Positions 49,124-57,436 of a stretch of DNA of 64,000 nt are shown in pieces (positions within the stretch are counted from its first letter, which is position 1; every line of letters starts with the position of its first letter). The stretch is from the NCBI GenBank assembly GCA_021847345.1, contig JAJZTW010000012.1, positions 1 through 64,000 on the forward strand, written 5' to 3'. The notes below the pieces were generated by a model. The model was not told the origin of the DNA. It did no database searches and was given only the letters and a program-made list of their open reading frames with translations. This stretch comes from Pseudomonadota bacterium. Its GTDB lineage: Bacteria > Pseudomonadota > Gammaproteobacteria > Burkholderiales > Burkholderiaceae_C. The translations under genes were made by a program, and so were the position numbers.

Positions 49124-50737
49124 TCACAAGGCAAACACAAGATCCGCGTGCACGCGCCAGTCGCCGCGCTGCGTGCCGCCGGCGTTCTCGCCTGCTCGCG
49201 CCACGTCCAGGCGCAGCAACGCCGACTCGATGCGCAAGCGCAGCCCCACCCCGGCGCCCCAGATGCTGCAGTGCGTCCGCCCCGGCAGGCACTGCACGCC
49301 CTGGCGGTCGGCCACCGTTCCGGCGTCGACGAAACTGACCGCGCGCAGCCCGTCCGCGGCCCCCGGCGTCCCCTCGGCTGCCTGCGCCAGCGGCACGCTG
49401 AACTGCAGGCTGCCCGAGGCTCCCGAATCGCCCACCAGCGCCGTCTCCGGGTAGCCCCGCACGCTGCGGGCGCCACCGATGCCGAACTGCTCGGCGAACA
49501 CCAGCGGCTGCGCGCTGTACTGCGCATCCACGCGCCAGCCCAGGCGGCGCCGGGCCGCAAGGCCGTGCTCTCCGGCGGCGTCCAGGCGCAGCAGGTGATA
49601 GCTGCTGCTCGAACCCGGCCGCGCGGCCTCGAAGGCCGCCTGCTGCCCGGCGCTGCCCACCGGCAGGTTCTGCACCAGGGTGAGCTGGCCCATCGATCCG
49701 CCGATGCTTTGCAGCTGATAACCCAGCGACAGCGGCAGCACGTCCAGCGAGGCTCCCGCCGAGCCGCAACCCGCGGCGCCGAAGCTGCCCAGGCTGCAGT
49801 CGTTGCGGTAGCGCCGCGCATCGACCCCGACGAAGAACTCCTGCCGGTAATGCCCCAGCAAAGGTTGCAGCCACAACGCGCGAACCCCGGCCGAATAGCC
49901 CTTGCCGGTAAAGCGCAACTCCCCGGCCGGCGTGGCGATCGGCCGGTCCGACGTGTTCGAGGCCAGCGCCGACCACTCCAGGAACATGTGCCGCGCGTAC
50001 AGCGGCTGGCGCAGCGTCGTGCTCAGCATCGCCGCGTCCGCCGGCCTGTCCGGCGAGGCCTGCAGTCGCACGCGCAGCACGCTGTCGCTGTCGAGCAGGT
50101 TGGCGTCGCGGTACGCCAGCGTCGCCCGCATGCGCCCTGTCTGCGAATTGCCCGTGTTGTCCAGCCCGAGCGTCCACTGCCGGATCGGACGCTCACGCAC
50201 CACCACCAGCGATTGCACCTGCCCCAGCCGCTGCCCGGGCTGGAACACCACCCGCACCGCCTTCGCCGGGTTCTCGTTGACCATCAGCAACTCGCTGTCC
50301 AGCGCCGCCAGGTCCGGGACCTGACCCACGCGCAGTGCCGGCAGGCCGCGCAGCACGTTGGCGCGCGTGAAGGCGCGCAGCCCCGCCACGTCGACCTGGC
50401 TCAGCCGGCCCTCGATCACCCGCAGCTCGATGCGGTGATGCGAGATGGTCTGCGGCGGCACCTGCACCACCACCGTGCCGTAGCCCGCCTTGCGGTACGC
50501 CAGTTGCAGGCGCTGCGCGGCCAAGCGGATGACTTGCAGCCGCGGTCGTGCCGGCGCTGTGCCCAGCGCCTGCGCGATCTGTGCCGCGCTCAAAAGCGTG
50601 TTGCCTTCCACGCTGTACATGTAGTTCTGCGGCGCCGCCGCGACGGCGACCGATGCCGCGCAGCCGCAGGCGATCGCCGCGAGCTTGCGGCACACGCTCG
50701 ACACGCCGGCCATGCCGGCAGAGCAAAGGGTGGACAT
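49124..50737 (-). CDS. TpsB/ShlB-type outer-membrane transporter with POTRA domain, 537 aa
   Basis: Omp85-superfamily pore for two-partner secretion. Signal peptide to about residue 34 (AVAAA), then a POTRA domain (SVEGNTLLSAAQIAQALG ... QLAYRKAGYGTVVVQVPPQ, RIELRVIEGRLSQVDVAG), then a 16-strand-type barrel with alternating aromatic/Gly pattern. The conserved channel motif is SVRGYPE (VRGY at 426-429). The C-terminus DLVFAL ends in a beta-strand as expected. Its stop is only 14 bases before the exoprotein start, and GAGG precedes its own ATG, overlapping the region of the upstream stop. It should secrete the FHA-caspase protein. Confidence 0.92.
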   Translation of the reverse strand: MSTLCSAGMAGVSSVCRKLAAIACGCAASVAVAAAPQNYMYSVEGNTLLSAAQIAQALGTAPARPRLQVIRLAAQRLQLAYRKAGYGTVVVQVPPQTISHHRIELRVIEGRLSQVDVAGLRAFTRANVLRGLPALRVGQVPDLAALDSELLMVNENPAKAVRVVFQPGQRLGQVQSLVVVRERPIRQWTLGLDNTGNSQTGRMRATLAYRDANLLDSDSVLRVRLQASPDRPADAAMLSTTLRQPLYARHMFLEWSALASNTSDRPIATPAGELRFTGKGYSAGVRALWLQPLLGHYRQEFFVGVDARRYRNDCSLGSFGAAGCGSAGASLDVLPLSLGYQLQSIGGSMGQLTLVQNLPVGSAGQQAAFEAARPGSSSSYHLLRLDAAGEHGLAARRRLGWRVDAQYSAQPLVFAEQFGIGGARSVRGYPETALVGDSGASGSLQFSVPLAQAAEGTPGAADGLRAVSFVDAGTVADRQGVQCLPGRTHCSIWGAGVGLRLRIESALLRLDVARAGENAGGTQRGDWRVHADLVFAL

Positions 50738-50746
50738 GCCGGCGCC

Positions 50747-51316
50747 TCAGTCTTCGAGCAACCAGTCGCTGTATGCGACCAGCGGGTGCTCCGGAGTCGC
50801 CGTGCGCAGACCGGCCGCGAAGCGCAGCGCCTGGGCAGGGTCATCCACGCCATAGGCCGTGCCAACGGGCCGTCCGTGCCGGGTGTCGAACACCATCAGC
50901 AGCGGCACCCTGCCGGCCGCCGTGTTCCAGGCGCGCAGACGCGGCAGCGTGAACTGGCGCTGCAGGAAGGCATCCTCGGCACAGGCCGTGACACCCTCGC
51001 AGGCATCGCGAGGCCCCAGCAGCCGATACAGGCCGTGGCCGGCCGGCGCGAGCACCACCAGGTCATAGGAGCGCATGGCGAAGCGCACGGCCGGATCGTG
51101 CGCTTCGATGGCCTCGGTACGCGAAGAAAGCGCCGACTCGTCATGGCTCGCCAGCACCAGCAGCGCAACGCCCCGCTGCCCTGCATCCCGCGCGGCTCGT
51201 TGCGCCTGCTGCAGCGTGCTCGACAACCCGCTCGCGGCGTCCGCCGGGGCCCGGGCGAATACCGCGAGTACGGCGCCGAGCAGTAATGCGCGAATCGCGC
51301 GTCGGAAATGACTCAT
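50747..51316 (-). CDS. Exported protein of unknown function, first gene of the secretion unit, 189 aa
   Basis: Signal peptide MSHFRRAIRALLLGAVLAVF cleaved near ADA. The mature protein has alternating strands and helices: GVALLVLASHDE, MRSYDLVVLAPAGHGLYRLL, RVPLLMVFDTRHGRPVGTAYG. The order suggests a thioredoxin-like fold without a CxxC motif; two Cys (DACEGVTACAED) may form a disulfide. I do not recognise the family. It ends nine bases before the tpsB start, so it is co-transcribed. The ribosome site before ATG 51316 is weak. Confidence 0.72.
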   Translation of the reverse strand: MSHFRRAIRALLLGAVLAVFARAPADAASGLSSTLQQAQRAARDAGQRGVALLVLASHDESALSSRTEAIEAHDPAVRFAMRSYDLVVLAPAGHGLYRLLGPRDACEGVTACAEDAFLQRQFTLPRLRAWNTAAGRVPLLMVFDTRHGRPVGTAYGVDDPAQALRFAAGLRTATPEHPLVAYSDWLLED

Positions 51317-51359
51317 GCTTTTGCCGGGACGAGAGGGAGATTTCAAAAAGTCAGGGGAC

Positions 51360-51405
51360 AGCTCTTCGGGGTGATTTTTCAGGAGTCGAGAGCCCCGAAG
51401 AAGCT
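51360..51405. promoter_or_regulatory. Long inverted repeat in the leader of the secretion unit
   Basis: AGCTCTTCGGGG (51360-51371) pairs with CCCCGAAGAAGCT (51393-51405) with one bulged base. In the minus-strand transcript it would form a stem of about 12 base pairs with a 21-base loop, about 45-90 bases before the start codon. It could control translation or RNA stability. Confidence 0.45.
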
Positions 51406-51426
51406 CGAACATTGACACAAGGCAAT

Positions 51427-51446
51427 CATGGAAATGACTTTCCATG
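51427..51446. promoter_or_regulatory. Perfect inverted repeat CATGGAAA-TGAC-TTTCCATG
   Basis: Eight-base half-sites around a four-base spacer, about 110 bases upstream of the first gene of the secretion unit. Suitable size for a dimeric repressor or activator site. Confidence 0.45.
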
Positions 51447-51465
51447 GTTTTCCCGCAACGACAAA

Positions 51466-51481
51466 TTCGACGATTGTCGAA
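51466..51481. promoter_or_regulatory. Perfect inverted repeat TTCGAC-GATT-GTCGAA
   Basis: Six-base half-sites with a four-base spacer; an overlapping pair CGACAA...TTGTCG spans 51459-51479. Together with the neighbouring repeat at 51427 it makes a likely regulatory region for the minus-strand unit, the plus-strand cytochrome, or both. Confidence 0.4.
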
Positions 51482-51701
51482 ATCCAGGGTTCAAGTCGAA
51501 TTTCCACCCCCTGGTTCTAGGGGTTATAGGGACGTATTTCGTTACTTTTGTTTCATATGGGTCGACCATGTGTCGCGCTCGCCCGCGGACCCGCGGCGCA
51601 ACGACCATCCCTTGCCTTGCATCAACAAGCGACCGATTCCAGCTGGCTAACATCGCCGAGGCGGGCATTCCGCATCTCCGCGACTGCACGAAAGGCGCAC
51701 C

Positions 51702-52577
51702 ATGAAAGCCACCTCCTCTCGCCAGGCGCTGCTCGCCGCCACGCTGTTCGCAGCAGGCATGGCGTCGGCGCCGGCCGCCGACGCCCTGCAGGGCCTGCCT
51801 GCCGGGCCGCTGGGCGAGTCCATCCAGCGCGGCCACGACATGATCATGAACACCAACACCGACGTCCGTGTGAAGGGCTTCGTCGGCAACGCGCTGACCT
51901 GCAACAGCTGCCACACCGACGGCGGCAACAACGACCACCCCGGCAACTTCCTCGCCACGGCCACCAAGTTCCCGTCCTACTCCAAGCGAGAGGACACGGT
52001 GATCACCCTCGAGGACCGCGTGGCCAACTGTTTCATGCGCAGCATGAACGGCATGCGACCGAGCACCGACAGCGGCGTGGTCGTCGACATGGCCGCCTAC
52101 ATCAGCTGGCTCGACCGCGGCAAGCCGATCCTGGGCGGGGCCACGCCGGTCCCCGCGAAAAGCCCGTATGCGGCCATGCTCAAGTCCGCCGGCGAGGCCG
52201 ACGTGCAGGCCGGCGCCAAGGTGTACGACGCGCATTGCGCCTCCTGCCACGGTGCCGGCGGAGCCGGCATCGCCGGAAGCTTCCCGCCGATCTGGGGGCC
52301 CGACAGCTACAACGCCGGAGCCGGCCTGGCCAACGTCGCCAAGCTCGCCACCTGGGTCAAGGGCAACATGCCGCTGGGCAACCCGAGCCTCAGCGAGCGC
52401 GAGGCCTTCGAGGTGGCGCTGTTCGTCGACAGCCACCCCCGCCCGGACTTCATGCTCAGCCAGCACCTGCGGCCGGGCAGCGCGGCCGACGACTACAACG
52501 CCAGGGTTCGCAGCGAGACCGATACCGCCCAGGGCAACCTGCGCAAGGCGGGCCTGGACCTCAAGCTGCTGCCCTGA
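51702..52577 (+). CDS. tsdA: Dihaem cytochrome c, thiosulfate dehydrogenase TsdA-like, 291 aa
   Basis: Periplasmic; signal peptide to about residue 26 (APAADA). Haem 1 site CNSCH (67-71) and haem 2 site CASCH (179-183). VGNALTCNSCHTDGG and DRVANCFMRSMNG match TsdA; the Cys of the latter (Cys110) is 43 residues after the first haem Cys, the same spacing as between haem 1 and the axial Cys ligand of Allochromatium TsdA, which is strong support. WVKGNMPLGNP offers the Met ligand region for haem 2. TsdA oxidises thiosulfate to tetrathionate (some work in reverse). No tsdB electron-acceptor gene is adjacent, so the acceptor is unknown. Confidence 0.82.
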   Translation: MKATSSRQALLAATLFAAGMASAPAADALQGLPAGPLGESIQRGHDMIMNTNTDVRVKGFVGNALTCNSCHTDGGNNDHPGNFLATATKFPSYSKREDTVITLEDRVANCFMRSMNGMRPSTDSGVVVDMAAYISWLDRGKPILGGATPVPAKSPYAAMLKSAGEADVQAGAKVYDAHCASCHGAGGAGIAGSFPPIWGPDSYNAGAGLANVAKLATWVKGNMPLGNPSLSEREAFEVALFVDSHPRPDFMLSQHLRPGSAADDYNARVRSETDTAQGNLRKAGLDLKLLP

Positions 52578-52696
52578 CCCATCCACGGCCCCGGGGCGGC
52601 CGCGCGCCGGCCCACGCGGGTGGACCGGCGCGCCGCCTGCGGCCTGGGCGGCTCGGGCCGTGGTGACGCAAGGACCCGAACCCGCTGGGCCACGCC

Positions 52697-53590
52697 TTAC
52701 TGGCGGGCGAACCAGACGTTCAGCACGCCGCGGTTGGGGCTTGACGTGCTGCCGCCGGTCGGATCGAGCTGCGAGATGATGACGAAATCCGTCCCGCTAC
52801 CCGAGGCGTCGGGCTCGCTGTACGCGGTCCACTTCGCCGTGCCCAGCGTACCCGCGGTGGACGGATACGCTGCACTGCCGTTCGACGCCAGCCCGGTTCC
52901 CGACGTTTGCAGCGCCGCGGTAACGCTGGCCGCATCGGTGCTGAACGCGGTCCCGCCAGCAGGATAGAACGTCGCGGAACCATCCGTGTTGATGGTCATG
53001 TAGTCGTTCGCCTGCGGCGTCACCTGGCTGAACGTGGGCGTCGACGACGTTCCCGTGAACGTGCAGTCTTCCAGGTTGTAGAAGTTGACCGTGGTCGGCA
53101 ACTGGGAGACCTGGGTCAACGCCGTCGCCTGGTTGCCCACCAGCGCCAGCATCGACTTCTGCCCGCCGATACCGCTGGTCACGGCCTCGCACAGTTCCAC
53201 GGCCTGCGCCCCGCCCACGGAGTCGCTGAAGCCCGACGGCGTTTGTGCCAGGCCGTTGCCGTTGGAGTTCAGCGTCAGGGTGGTCGACTGCGGCGTCGCG
53301 ACGCCATCGAAGGACACGGAAGCTCCAAGCGCGACGGTCGCAGTCGTCGCGGAAGTGCTCGAGACTTGCCCGCCCTTTTGCGCACCGGTGCCGAACAGCG
53401 CGTAGACCGAGTAGGAGCTGACCGGGAATGTCCCGGTGCCGGTCGTGGTGGTCGTAGTGGTCGTGCCACTTGTCGTACCGGTCGTGGTACCGGTGGTCGT
53501 GCTGGTCGTCGAACCGGAACCACCGCCTCCGCCACAAGCCGAGAGCGCGAATGCCGACAGGATCGACAAGAGAACCAGGGATTTTTTCAT
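52697..53590 (-). CDS. Lipoprotein with poly-Thr linker, 297 aa, function unknown
   Basis: MKKSLVLLSILSAFALSACG is a lipoprotein signal with lipobox LSAC. A linker of Gly, Ser and Thr (GTTTGTTSGTTTTTTTT) joins it to a beta-rich domain of about 240 residues with two Cys (VELCEAVTSG, EDCTFTG) and the end DFVIISQLDPTGG ... LNVWFARQ. No catalytic motif recognised. GGAG is nine bases before ATG 53590. It converges with tsdA across 119 bases and is divergent from the amino-acid oxidase gene. It is lower in GC in its leader. Confidence 0.72.
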   Translation of the reverse strand: MKKSLVLLSILSAFALSACGGGGGSGSTTSTTTGTTTGTTSGTTTTTTTTGTGTFPVSSYSVYALFGTGAQKGGQVSSTSATTATVALGASVSFDGVATPQSTTLTLNSNGNGLAQTPSGFSDSVGGAQAVELCEAVTSGIGGQKSMLALVGNQATALTQVSQLPTTVNFYNLEDCTFTGTSSTPTFSQVTPQANDYMTINTDGSATFYPAGGTAFSTDAASVTAALQTSGTGLASNGSAAYPSTAGTLGTAKWTAYSEPDASGSGTDFVIISQLDPTGGSTSSPNRGVLNVWFARQ

Positions 53591-53955
53591 ACTGAAAGAC
53601 TCCATTTGGCAGTTTTTTAGTTTTTCGAAGACAAAGACGGCTTGTTCCATATTTTTTTGGACAAACCTCTATTAATTTAGCATTTCACGAACAAAGCACA
53701 TATCCGCTGGAATACCCGACGAAACCGGCCTGCGCAAAACCCTGAATTCGCCTTCCCGAAAGCCGGACGGTCGCAGGGTCTGCGGGCAGGATCGGAAGGC
53801 CGGCAAGTCGACACCCGGGGGCCCCGTTCGAATCCAGGCCGGGGGCCGTCGAAACGGCCCTATGCTTGAGGCCTGTTCCGTAGATGTTTTCCGGGCGTTC
53901 GCCAGGCGTTTGTCGCGCCGGCGCGGCGCGCCGGACGCACCCCGAAAGCCAGCGC
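53591..53955. other. Divergent intergenic region with AT-rich core
   Basis: 365 bases between the lipoprotein (minus) and the DadA-like gene (plus). 53600-53700 is clearly AT-rich (runs such as ATTTTTTTGG and TATTAATTTAG), the likely promoter of the lipoprotein. The rest (53740-53955) is normal GC and could belong to the leader of the plus-strand gene. No repeat or RNA gene recognised. Confidence 0.5.
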
Positions 53956-55203
53956 ATGCCTCGACGTTTCGACGTGATCGTGCTCGGCGCCGGCATGGTC
54001 GGCGTCGGCGTGGCCGTGCACCTGCAGCGCCGCGGGCGCGCGGTGGTCCTGGTCGACCGCAAGCCGCCGGGCAGCGAGACCTCGATGGGCAACGCCGGCC
54101 TGATCCAGCGCGAGGGCGCCGTGCCCTACGCCTTCCCGCGCGATCTCGCCACACTGCTGCGCTACGCGCGCAACACCGCACCCGAGCTTCGCTACCACCT
54201 GCGCGACCTTCCCGCGCTGGCGCCGTTCCTTTGGAGTTACTGGCGCAACTCCGAGCCGGCGCGCCACCGCGCCATCGCCCGCGCCTACGAGCCGCTGATC
54301 CGGCATTGCCTGGACGAGCACCGGGACCTGGCCGCGCAGGCCGGCGCGCTGGCCCTGCTGCGTCCGTCCGGCTGGATGCGCGTGTACCGCGGCGAGGCCG
54401 CGCTGGCCGCCGAACTGCTCGCGATCGAGCGCACACGCCAGGAGTTCGGCGTCGCCTACGAGGCGCTCGACGCCGCCGCGCTGCAACGCGCGGAGCCCGC
54501 GCTGCGCCCCGGCCTGGCCGGCGCCGTGCGCTACATCGACCCCGTGCCCTGCAGCGATCCGCAAGCCCTGGTGCAGGCCTACGCCGCGCACCTGCGCGAA
54601 CTCGGTGGCGAACTGCTGCAGGGCGACGCCGCCACGCTGCGCGAGGGCTGGTCGGTGCAAGCCGAAGGCGGCCCGATCCAGGCCCCCGAGGTGGTCGTGG
54701 CGCTGGGCCCGTGGGCGCAGCCGCTGACCCGCCGGCTCGGGCTGCGCCTGCCGCTGGCGGTCAAGCGTGGCTACCACATGCATTACGGCGTCGGCGGCCC
54801 GGCGCTGCGCCAGCCGGTGCTCGACGCCGAGCGCGGCTACCTGCTGGCGCCCATGCGCCGCGGGCTGCGCCTGACCACCGGCGCCGAGCTCGCGCGCCTG
54901 GACGCCGCGCCCACCCCGCGCCAGCTCGACGCCGTCGAACCCCTGGCGCGCGAACTGCTCGCCCCCGGCGGGCTCGGCGAGCGCCTGGACCCCCAGCCTT
55001 GGATGGGCCAGCGCCCCTGCACCCCCGACATGATGCCGCTGATCGGCCCGGCCCCGCGCCTGCGCGGGCTGTGGCTGGCCCACGGCCATGCGCACCACGG
55101 CTTCACGCTCGGCCCGGTCACCGGCAGGCTGCTGGCCGAGATGATGTGCGGCCAGCCCACGCTGGTCGACCCCACCCCCTACCTGCCCTCGCGCTTTGCC
55201 TGA
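53956..55203 (+). CDS. DadA-like FAD-dependent D-amino acid dehydrogenase/oxidoreductase, 415 aa
   Basis: Single-chain flavoprotein with FAD-binding VIVLGAGMVGVGVAVHLQRRG, VLVDRKPPGSETSMGNAGLI (the DadA-type STSxxNAG region) and the C-terminal FAD loop QPWMGQRPCTPDMMPLIGP, WLAHGHAHHGFTLGPVTG. This is the D-amino acid dehydrogenase/glycine-oxidase group, membrane-associated enzymes that pass electrons to quinone. Substrate not fixed. ATG 53956 immediately precedes the conserved start; the upstream in-frame ATG at 53884 would add 24 unconserved residues. Followed after 22 bases by a GNAT gene. Confidence 0.87.
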   Translation: MPRRFDVIVLGAGMVGVGVAVHLQRRGRAVVLVDRKPPGSETSMGNAGLIQREGAVPYAFPRDLATLLRYARNTAPELRYHLRDLPALAPFLWSYWRNSEPARHRAIARAYEPLIRHCLDEHRDLAAQAGALALLRPSGWMRVYRGEAALAAELLAIERTRQEFGVAYEALDAAALQRAEPALRPGLAGAVRYIDPVPCSDPQALVQAYAAHLRELGGELLQGDAATLREGWSVQAEGGPIQAPEVVVALGPWAQPLTRRLGLRLPLAVKRGYHMHYGVGGPALRQPVLDAERGYLLAPMRRGLRLTTGAELARLDAAPTPRQLDAVEPLARELLAPGGLGERLDPQPWMGQRPCTPDMMPLIGPAPRLRGLWLAHGHAHHGFTLGPVTGRLLAEMMCGQPTLVDPTPYLPSRFA

Positions 55204-55225
55204 ATCCATTGCCCGGTGCACCGCC

Positions 55226-55651
55226 ATGAACCCCGACATCCGCGTCAACGCCCCGGTCGACGTCGACCAGTTCCTGCTGCTGCTGCAGGCCTCGACGCTG
55301 GCCGAGCGCCGCCCGGTCGACGACCGCGAGTGCCTCGAAGGCATGCTGCGCAACGCCAATCTCGTGGTCAGCGCGTGGCAGGACGGCCAGCTCGTGGGAA
55401 TCAGCCGCGCCGTCACCGATTTCCACTACTGCTGCTATGTCAGCGACCTCGCCGTCGACCGGCGCCTGCAGGGCCGGGGCATCGGTCGTGCGCTGCTCGA
55501 CGCCACCCAGCAACAGCTCGGCCCGCGCTGCCAGCTGCTGCTGCTGGCCGCTCCCGCCGCCGACAGCTACTACGAACACATCGGCATGACCCGCCACCCC
55601 CGTGCCTGGCTGCTGCCGCGCGAGCAGCGCCTGCGCGCCGCGCCCCGCTGA
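55226..55651 (+). CDS. GNAT N-acetyltransferase, 141 aa
   Basis: Acetyl-CoA-dependent acyltransferase fold. The core is VVSAWQDGQLVGISRAVTD, CCYVSDLAVDRRLQGRGIGRALLDA (acetyl-CoA-binding Q/RxxGxG loop RLQGRGIG) and the C-terminal YYEHIGMTRHPRAW. Substrate unknown. It lies between the oxidase (22 bases upstream) and the Gfo/Idh/MocA gene (nine bases downstream), so the three are co-transcribed. Confidence 0.87.
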   Translation: MNPDIRVNAPVDVDQFLLLLQASTLAERRPVDDRECLEGMLRNANLVVSAWQDGQLVGISRAVTDFHYCCYVSDLAVDRRLQGRGIGRALLDATQQQLGPRCQLLLLAAPAADSYYEHIGMTRHPRAWLLPREQRLRAAPR

Positions 55652-55660
55652 GCGCCGGCC

Positions 55661-56671
55661 ATGACATCGACTCCCTTCGGCTGGGGCATCGTCGGCCCCG
55701 GCGCGATCGCCGCGACCTTCGCCCGCGCGCTGCGCGGCGTGGAGGGTGCGCGGCTGCAGGCGATCTGGGGGCGCGACGCGCGCAAGGCGCAGGAGTTCGC
55801 GCGCCATCTCGGCCTGGATGCGCGCTGCGTGAGCGCGCAGCTCGAAGGCCTGCTGGGCGATCCCCGGGTGCATGCCGTCTACATCGCCACCACGCACGAC
55901 GCGCATGCCGAATTCGCGGCGCGCGCGCTCGCCGCCGGCAAGCCGGTGCTGTGCGAAAAACCGATGAGCCTGTGCGAAGCCGACACACGCCGGCTGTGCG
56001 CGCTCAGCCGGGAGCACGGCGTGTTCCTGATGGAAGGCCTGTGGACCCGCATGCTGCCGCTGTACCGCGAACTCGCGAAGCGCCTGGGCGCGGGCGCCAT
56101 CGGCGAGCTGCGCTCGGTGCATTCCAGCTTCTGCTTCGCCATGCCCTACGCCGCCGGCAGCCGCCTGTTCGACCCGGCGCGCGGCGGTGGCGCGCTGCTC
56201 GACATCGGCGTGTACAACGTCGCGATGTCGCGCTGGGCGGTGCAGTGCACGCAGCGCGCGCCGGCCCGCGTGGTCTCGCGCGCGCTGCACAGCCGCCTCG
56301 CCCCCAGCGGGGTCGACCTGGCCGACGTCGGCACCCTGCGCTTCGACGGCGGCGTGCTCGCGCAGTTCACCTGCGCCTTCGACCGTGCCGGCGCCAACGC
56401 GCTGGAACTGCAGGGCAGCGAGGGCTGCATACGCGTACCCCGTGACTTCTGGTCGGCGCAACAGGCCGAGCACATGCACGCCGACGGCCGCTGCGAGAGC
56501 CTGCGGCTGGAGCACGCCGTGAACGGATTCGAATACCAGATCGCCGAGGCGATGCGCTGCATCCGCGGCGGTCTGCGCGAGAGCCCGTGCATGCCGCACG
56601 AGGAATCCGTGGCGCTGGCGCGCGAACTCGATGCGCTGCGCGAGCTCGCGCAGGTCGCGGGCGCTGCCTGA
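55661..56671 (+). CDS. Gfo/Idh/MocA-family oxidoreductase, 336 aa
   Basis: NAD(P)-dependent oxidoreductase. The N-terminal Rossmann domain has GWGIVGPGAIAATFARAL and the diagnostic LCEKPMSLCEADTRRL (EKP). The C-terminal alpha/beta domain has FDPARGGGALLDIGVYNV and an active-site His in the family position is likely in that region. It resembles the trans-1,2-dihydrobenzene-1,2-diol dehydrogenase/glucose-fructose oxidoreductase branch (FLMEGLWTRMLPLY). Substrate cannot be told. Starts nine bases after the GNAT stop. Confidence 0.87.
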   Translation: MTSTPFGWGIVGPGAIAATFARALRGVEGARLQAIWGRDARKAQEFARHLGLDARCVSAQLEGLLGDPRVHAVYIATTHDAHAEFAARALAAGKPVLCEKPMSLCEADTRRLCALSREHGVFLMEGLWTRMLPLYRELAKRLGAGAIGELRSVHSSFCFAMPYAAGSRLFDPARGGGALLDIGVYNVAMSRWAVQCTQRAPARVVSRALHSRLAPSGVDLADVGTLRFDGGVLAQFTCAFDRAGANALELQGSEGCIRVPRDFWSAQQAEHMHADGRCESLRLEHAVNGFEYQIAEAMRCIRGGLRESPCMPHEESVALARELDALRELAQVAGAA

Positions 56672-56775
56672 AAGCGCAGCGAAGCCGTCAGCAGAAAAAC
56701 CCCACCGGTGTTCAAATGTTGCAGCGCAGCGCGGCGTCGACCGCGCGCCCGAACCCGTTCAAGGACAACAAGCAC

Positions 56776-57411
56776 ATGGACCTGCTGCAACTCTGCCAGT
56801 GGCGCTACGCCACCAAGAAGATGGACTCCACCCGGAGCGTGCCGGCCGACGCCGTGGCGCGCATCCTGGAAGTCGCCCGCCTCGCCCCCACGTCCAGCGG
56901 ACTGCAGCCCTACGAGATCGTGCTGGTCACCGATCCCGAGCTGCGCCGGCGCATCCGCGCCGCCGCCAACGACCAGAGCCAGATCACCGACGGTTCGCAC
57001 CTTCTGGTGTTCGCCGCCTGGGACAACTACACCCCCGAGCGCATCAACCGCGTGTTCGACCAGACCAACACCGACCGCGGCGTGACCATCCCCGGCTGGG
57101 AGGACTACCGCCAGCGACTGCTCGGCGCCTACCCGCAGCGCAGCGCCGAAGTGAACTTCGAGCACGCCGCGCGCCAGGCCTACATCGGCCTGGGCTTCGC
57201 GCTGGTGGCCGCCGCCAACGAAGGCGTCGACAGCACGCCGATGGAAGGCTTCGACCCAGCCAAGGTCGACGAGATCCTCGGCCTGCGCGCCAAGGGCCTG
57301 CGCAGCGTGCTGCTGCTGCCTCTGGGCTACCGCGACGCCGACGCCGACTGGCTGGTCAAGCTCAACAAGTCGCGTCGCCCGATGGGCGAGTTCGTCACCC
57401 AGGTCGCCTGA
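56776..57411 (+). CDS. NfsB-like oxygen-insensitive NAD(P)H nitroreductase, 211 aa
   Basis: FMN-dependent nitroreductase fold of the NfsB subgroup: LCQWRYATKKMDSTRSV at the N-terminus (Arg and Thr/Lys phosphate contacts of FMN), ARLAPTSSGLQPYEIVLV, and FEHAARQAYIGLGFALVAAANEGVDSTPMEGF, then LLLPLGYRDADADW at the end. Acts on nitroaromatics, quinones or flavin. I start at 56776 because homology begins there; an upstream ATG at 56716 is in frame but adds a low-complexity lead. Not obviously linked to neighbours. Confidence 0.88.
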   Translation: MDLLQLCQWRYATKKMDSTRSVPADAVARILEVARLAPTSSGLQPYEIVLVTDPELRRRIRAAANDQSQITDGSHLLVFAAWDNYTPERINRVFDQTNTDRGVTIPGWEDYRQRLLGAYPQRSAEVNFEHAARQAYIGLGFALVAAANEGVDSTPMEGFDPAKVDEILGLRAKGLRSVLLLPLGYRDADADWLVKLNKSRRPMGEFVTQVA

Positions 57412-57436
57412 ACGGCGCCGCGCCGGCCGCCGGAAC

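Larger units (their letters stand above)
51317..51701. other. AT-richer divergent intergenic region (secretion unit / tsdA)
   Basis: 385 bases without a gene, less GC-rich than its surroundings. It holds three inverted repeats (listed separately) on the side of the secretion unit and must contain the promoters of both that unit (minus) and the cytochrome gene (plus). I could not fix a convincing -35/-10 pair for either. Confidence 0.6.

Noticed and set aside
49148-51286. 712-codon frame antisense to tpsB
   Set aside because: No signal, no domain; the minus strand carries a full POTRA/barrel gene with VRGY motif.
42117-51316. Interpretation as a contact-dependent inhibition (CdiBAI) locus
   Set aside because: No pretoxin motif, no C-terminal toxin and no immunity gene after tpsA; the C-terminus is a caspase-fold peptidase and the next gene is CHASE2.
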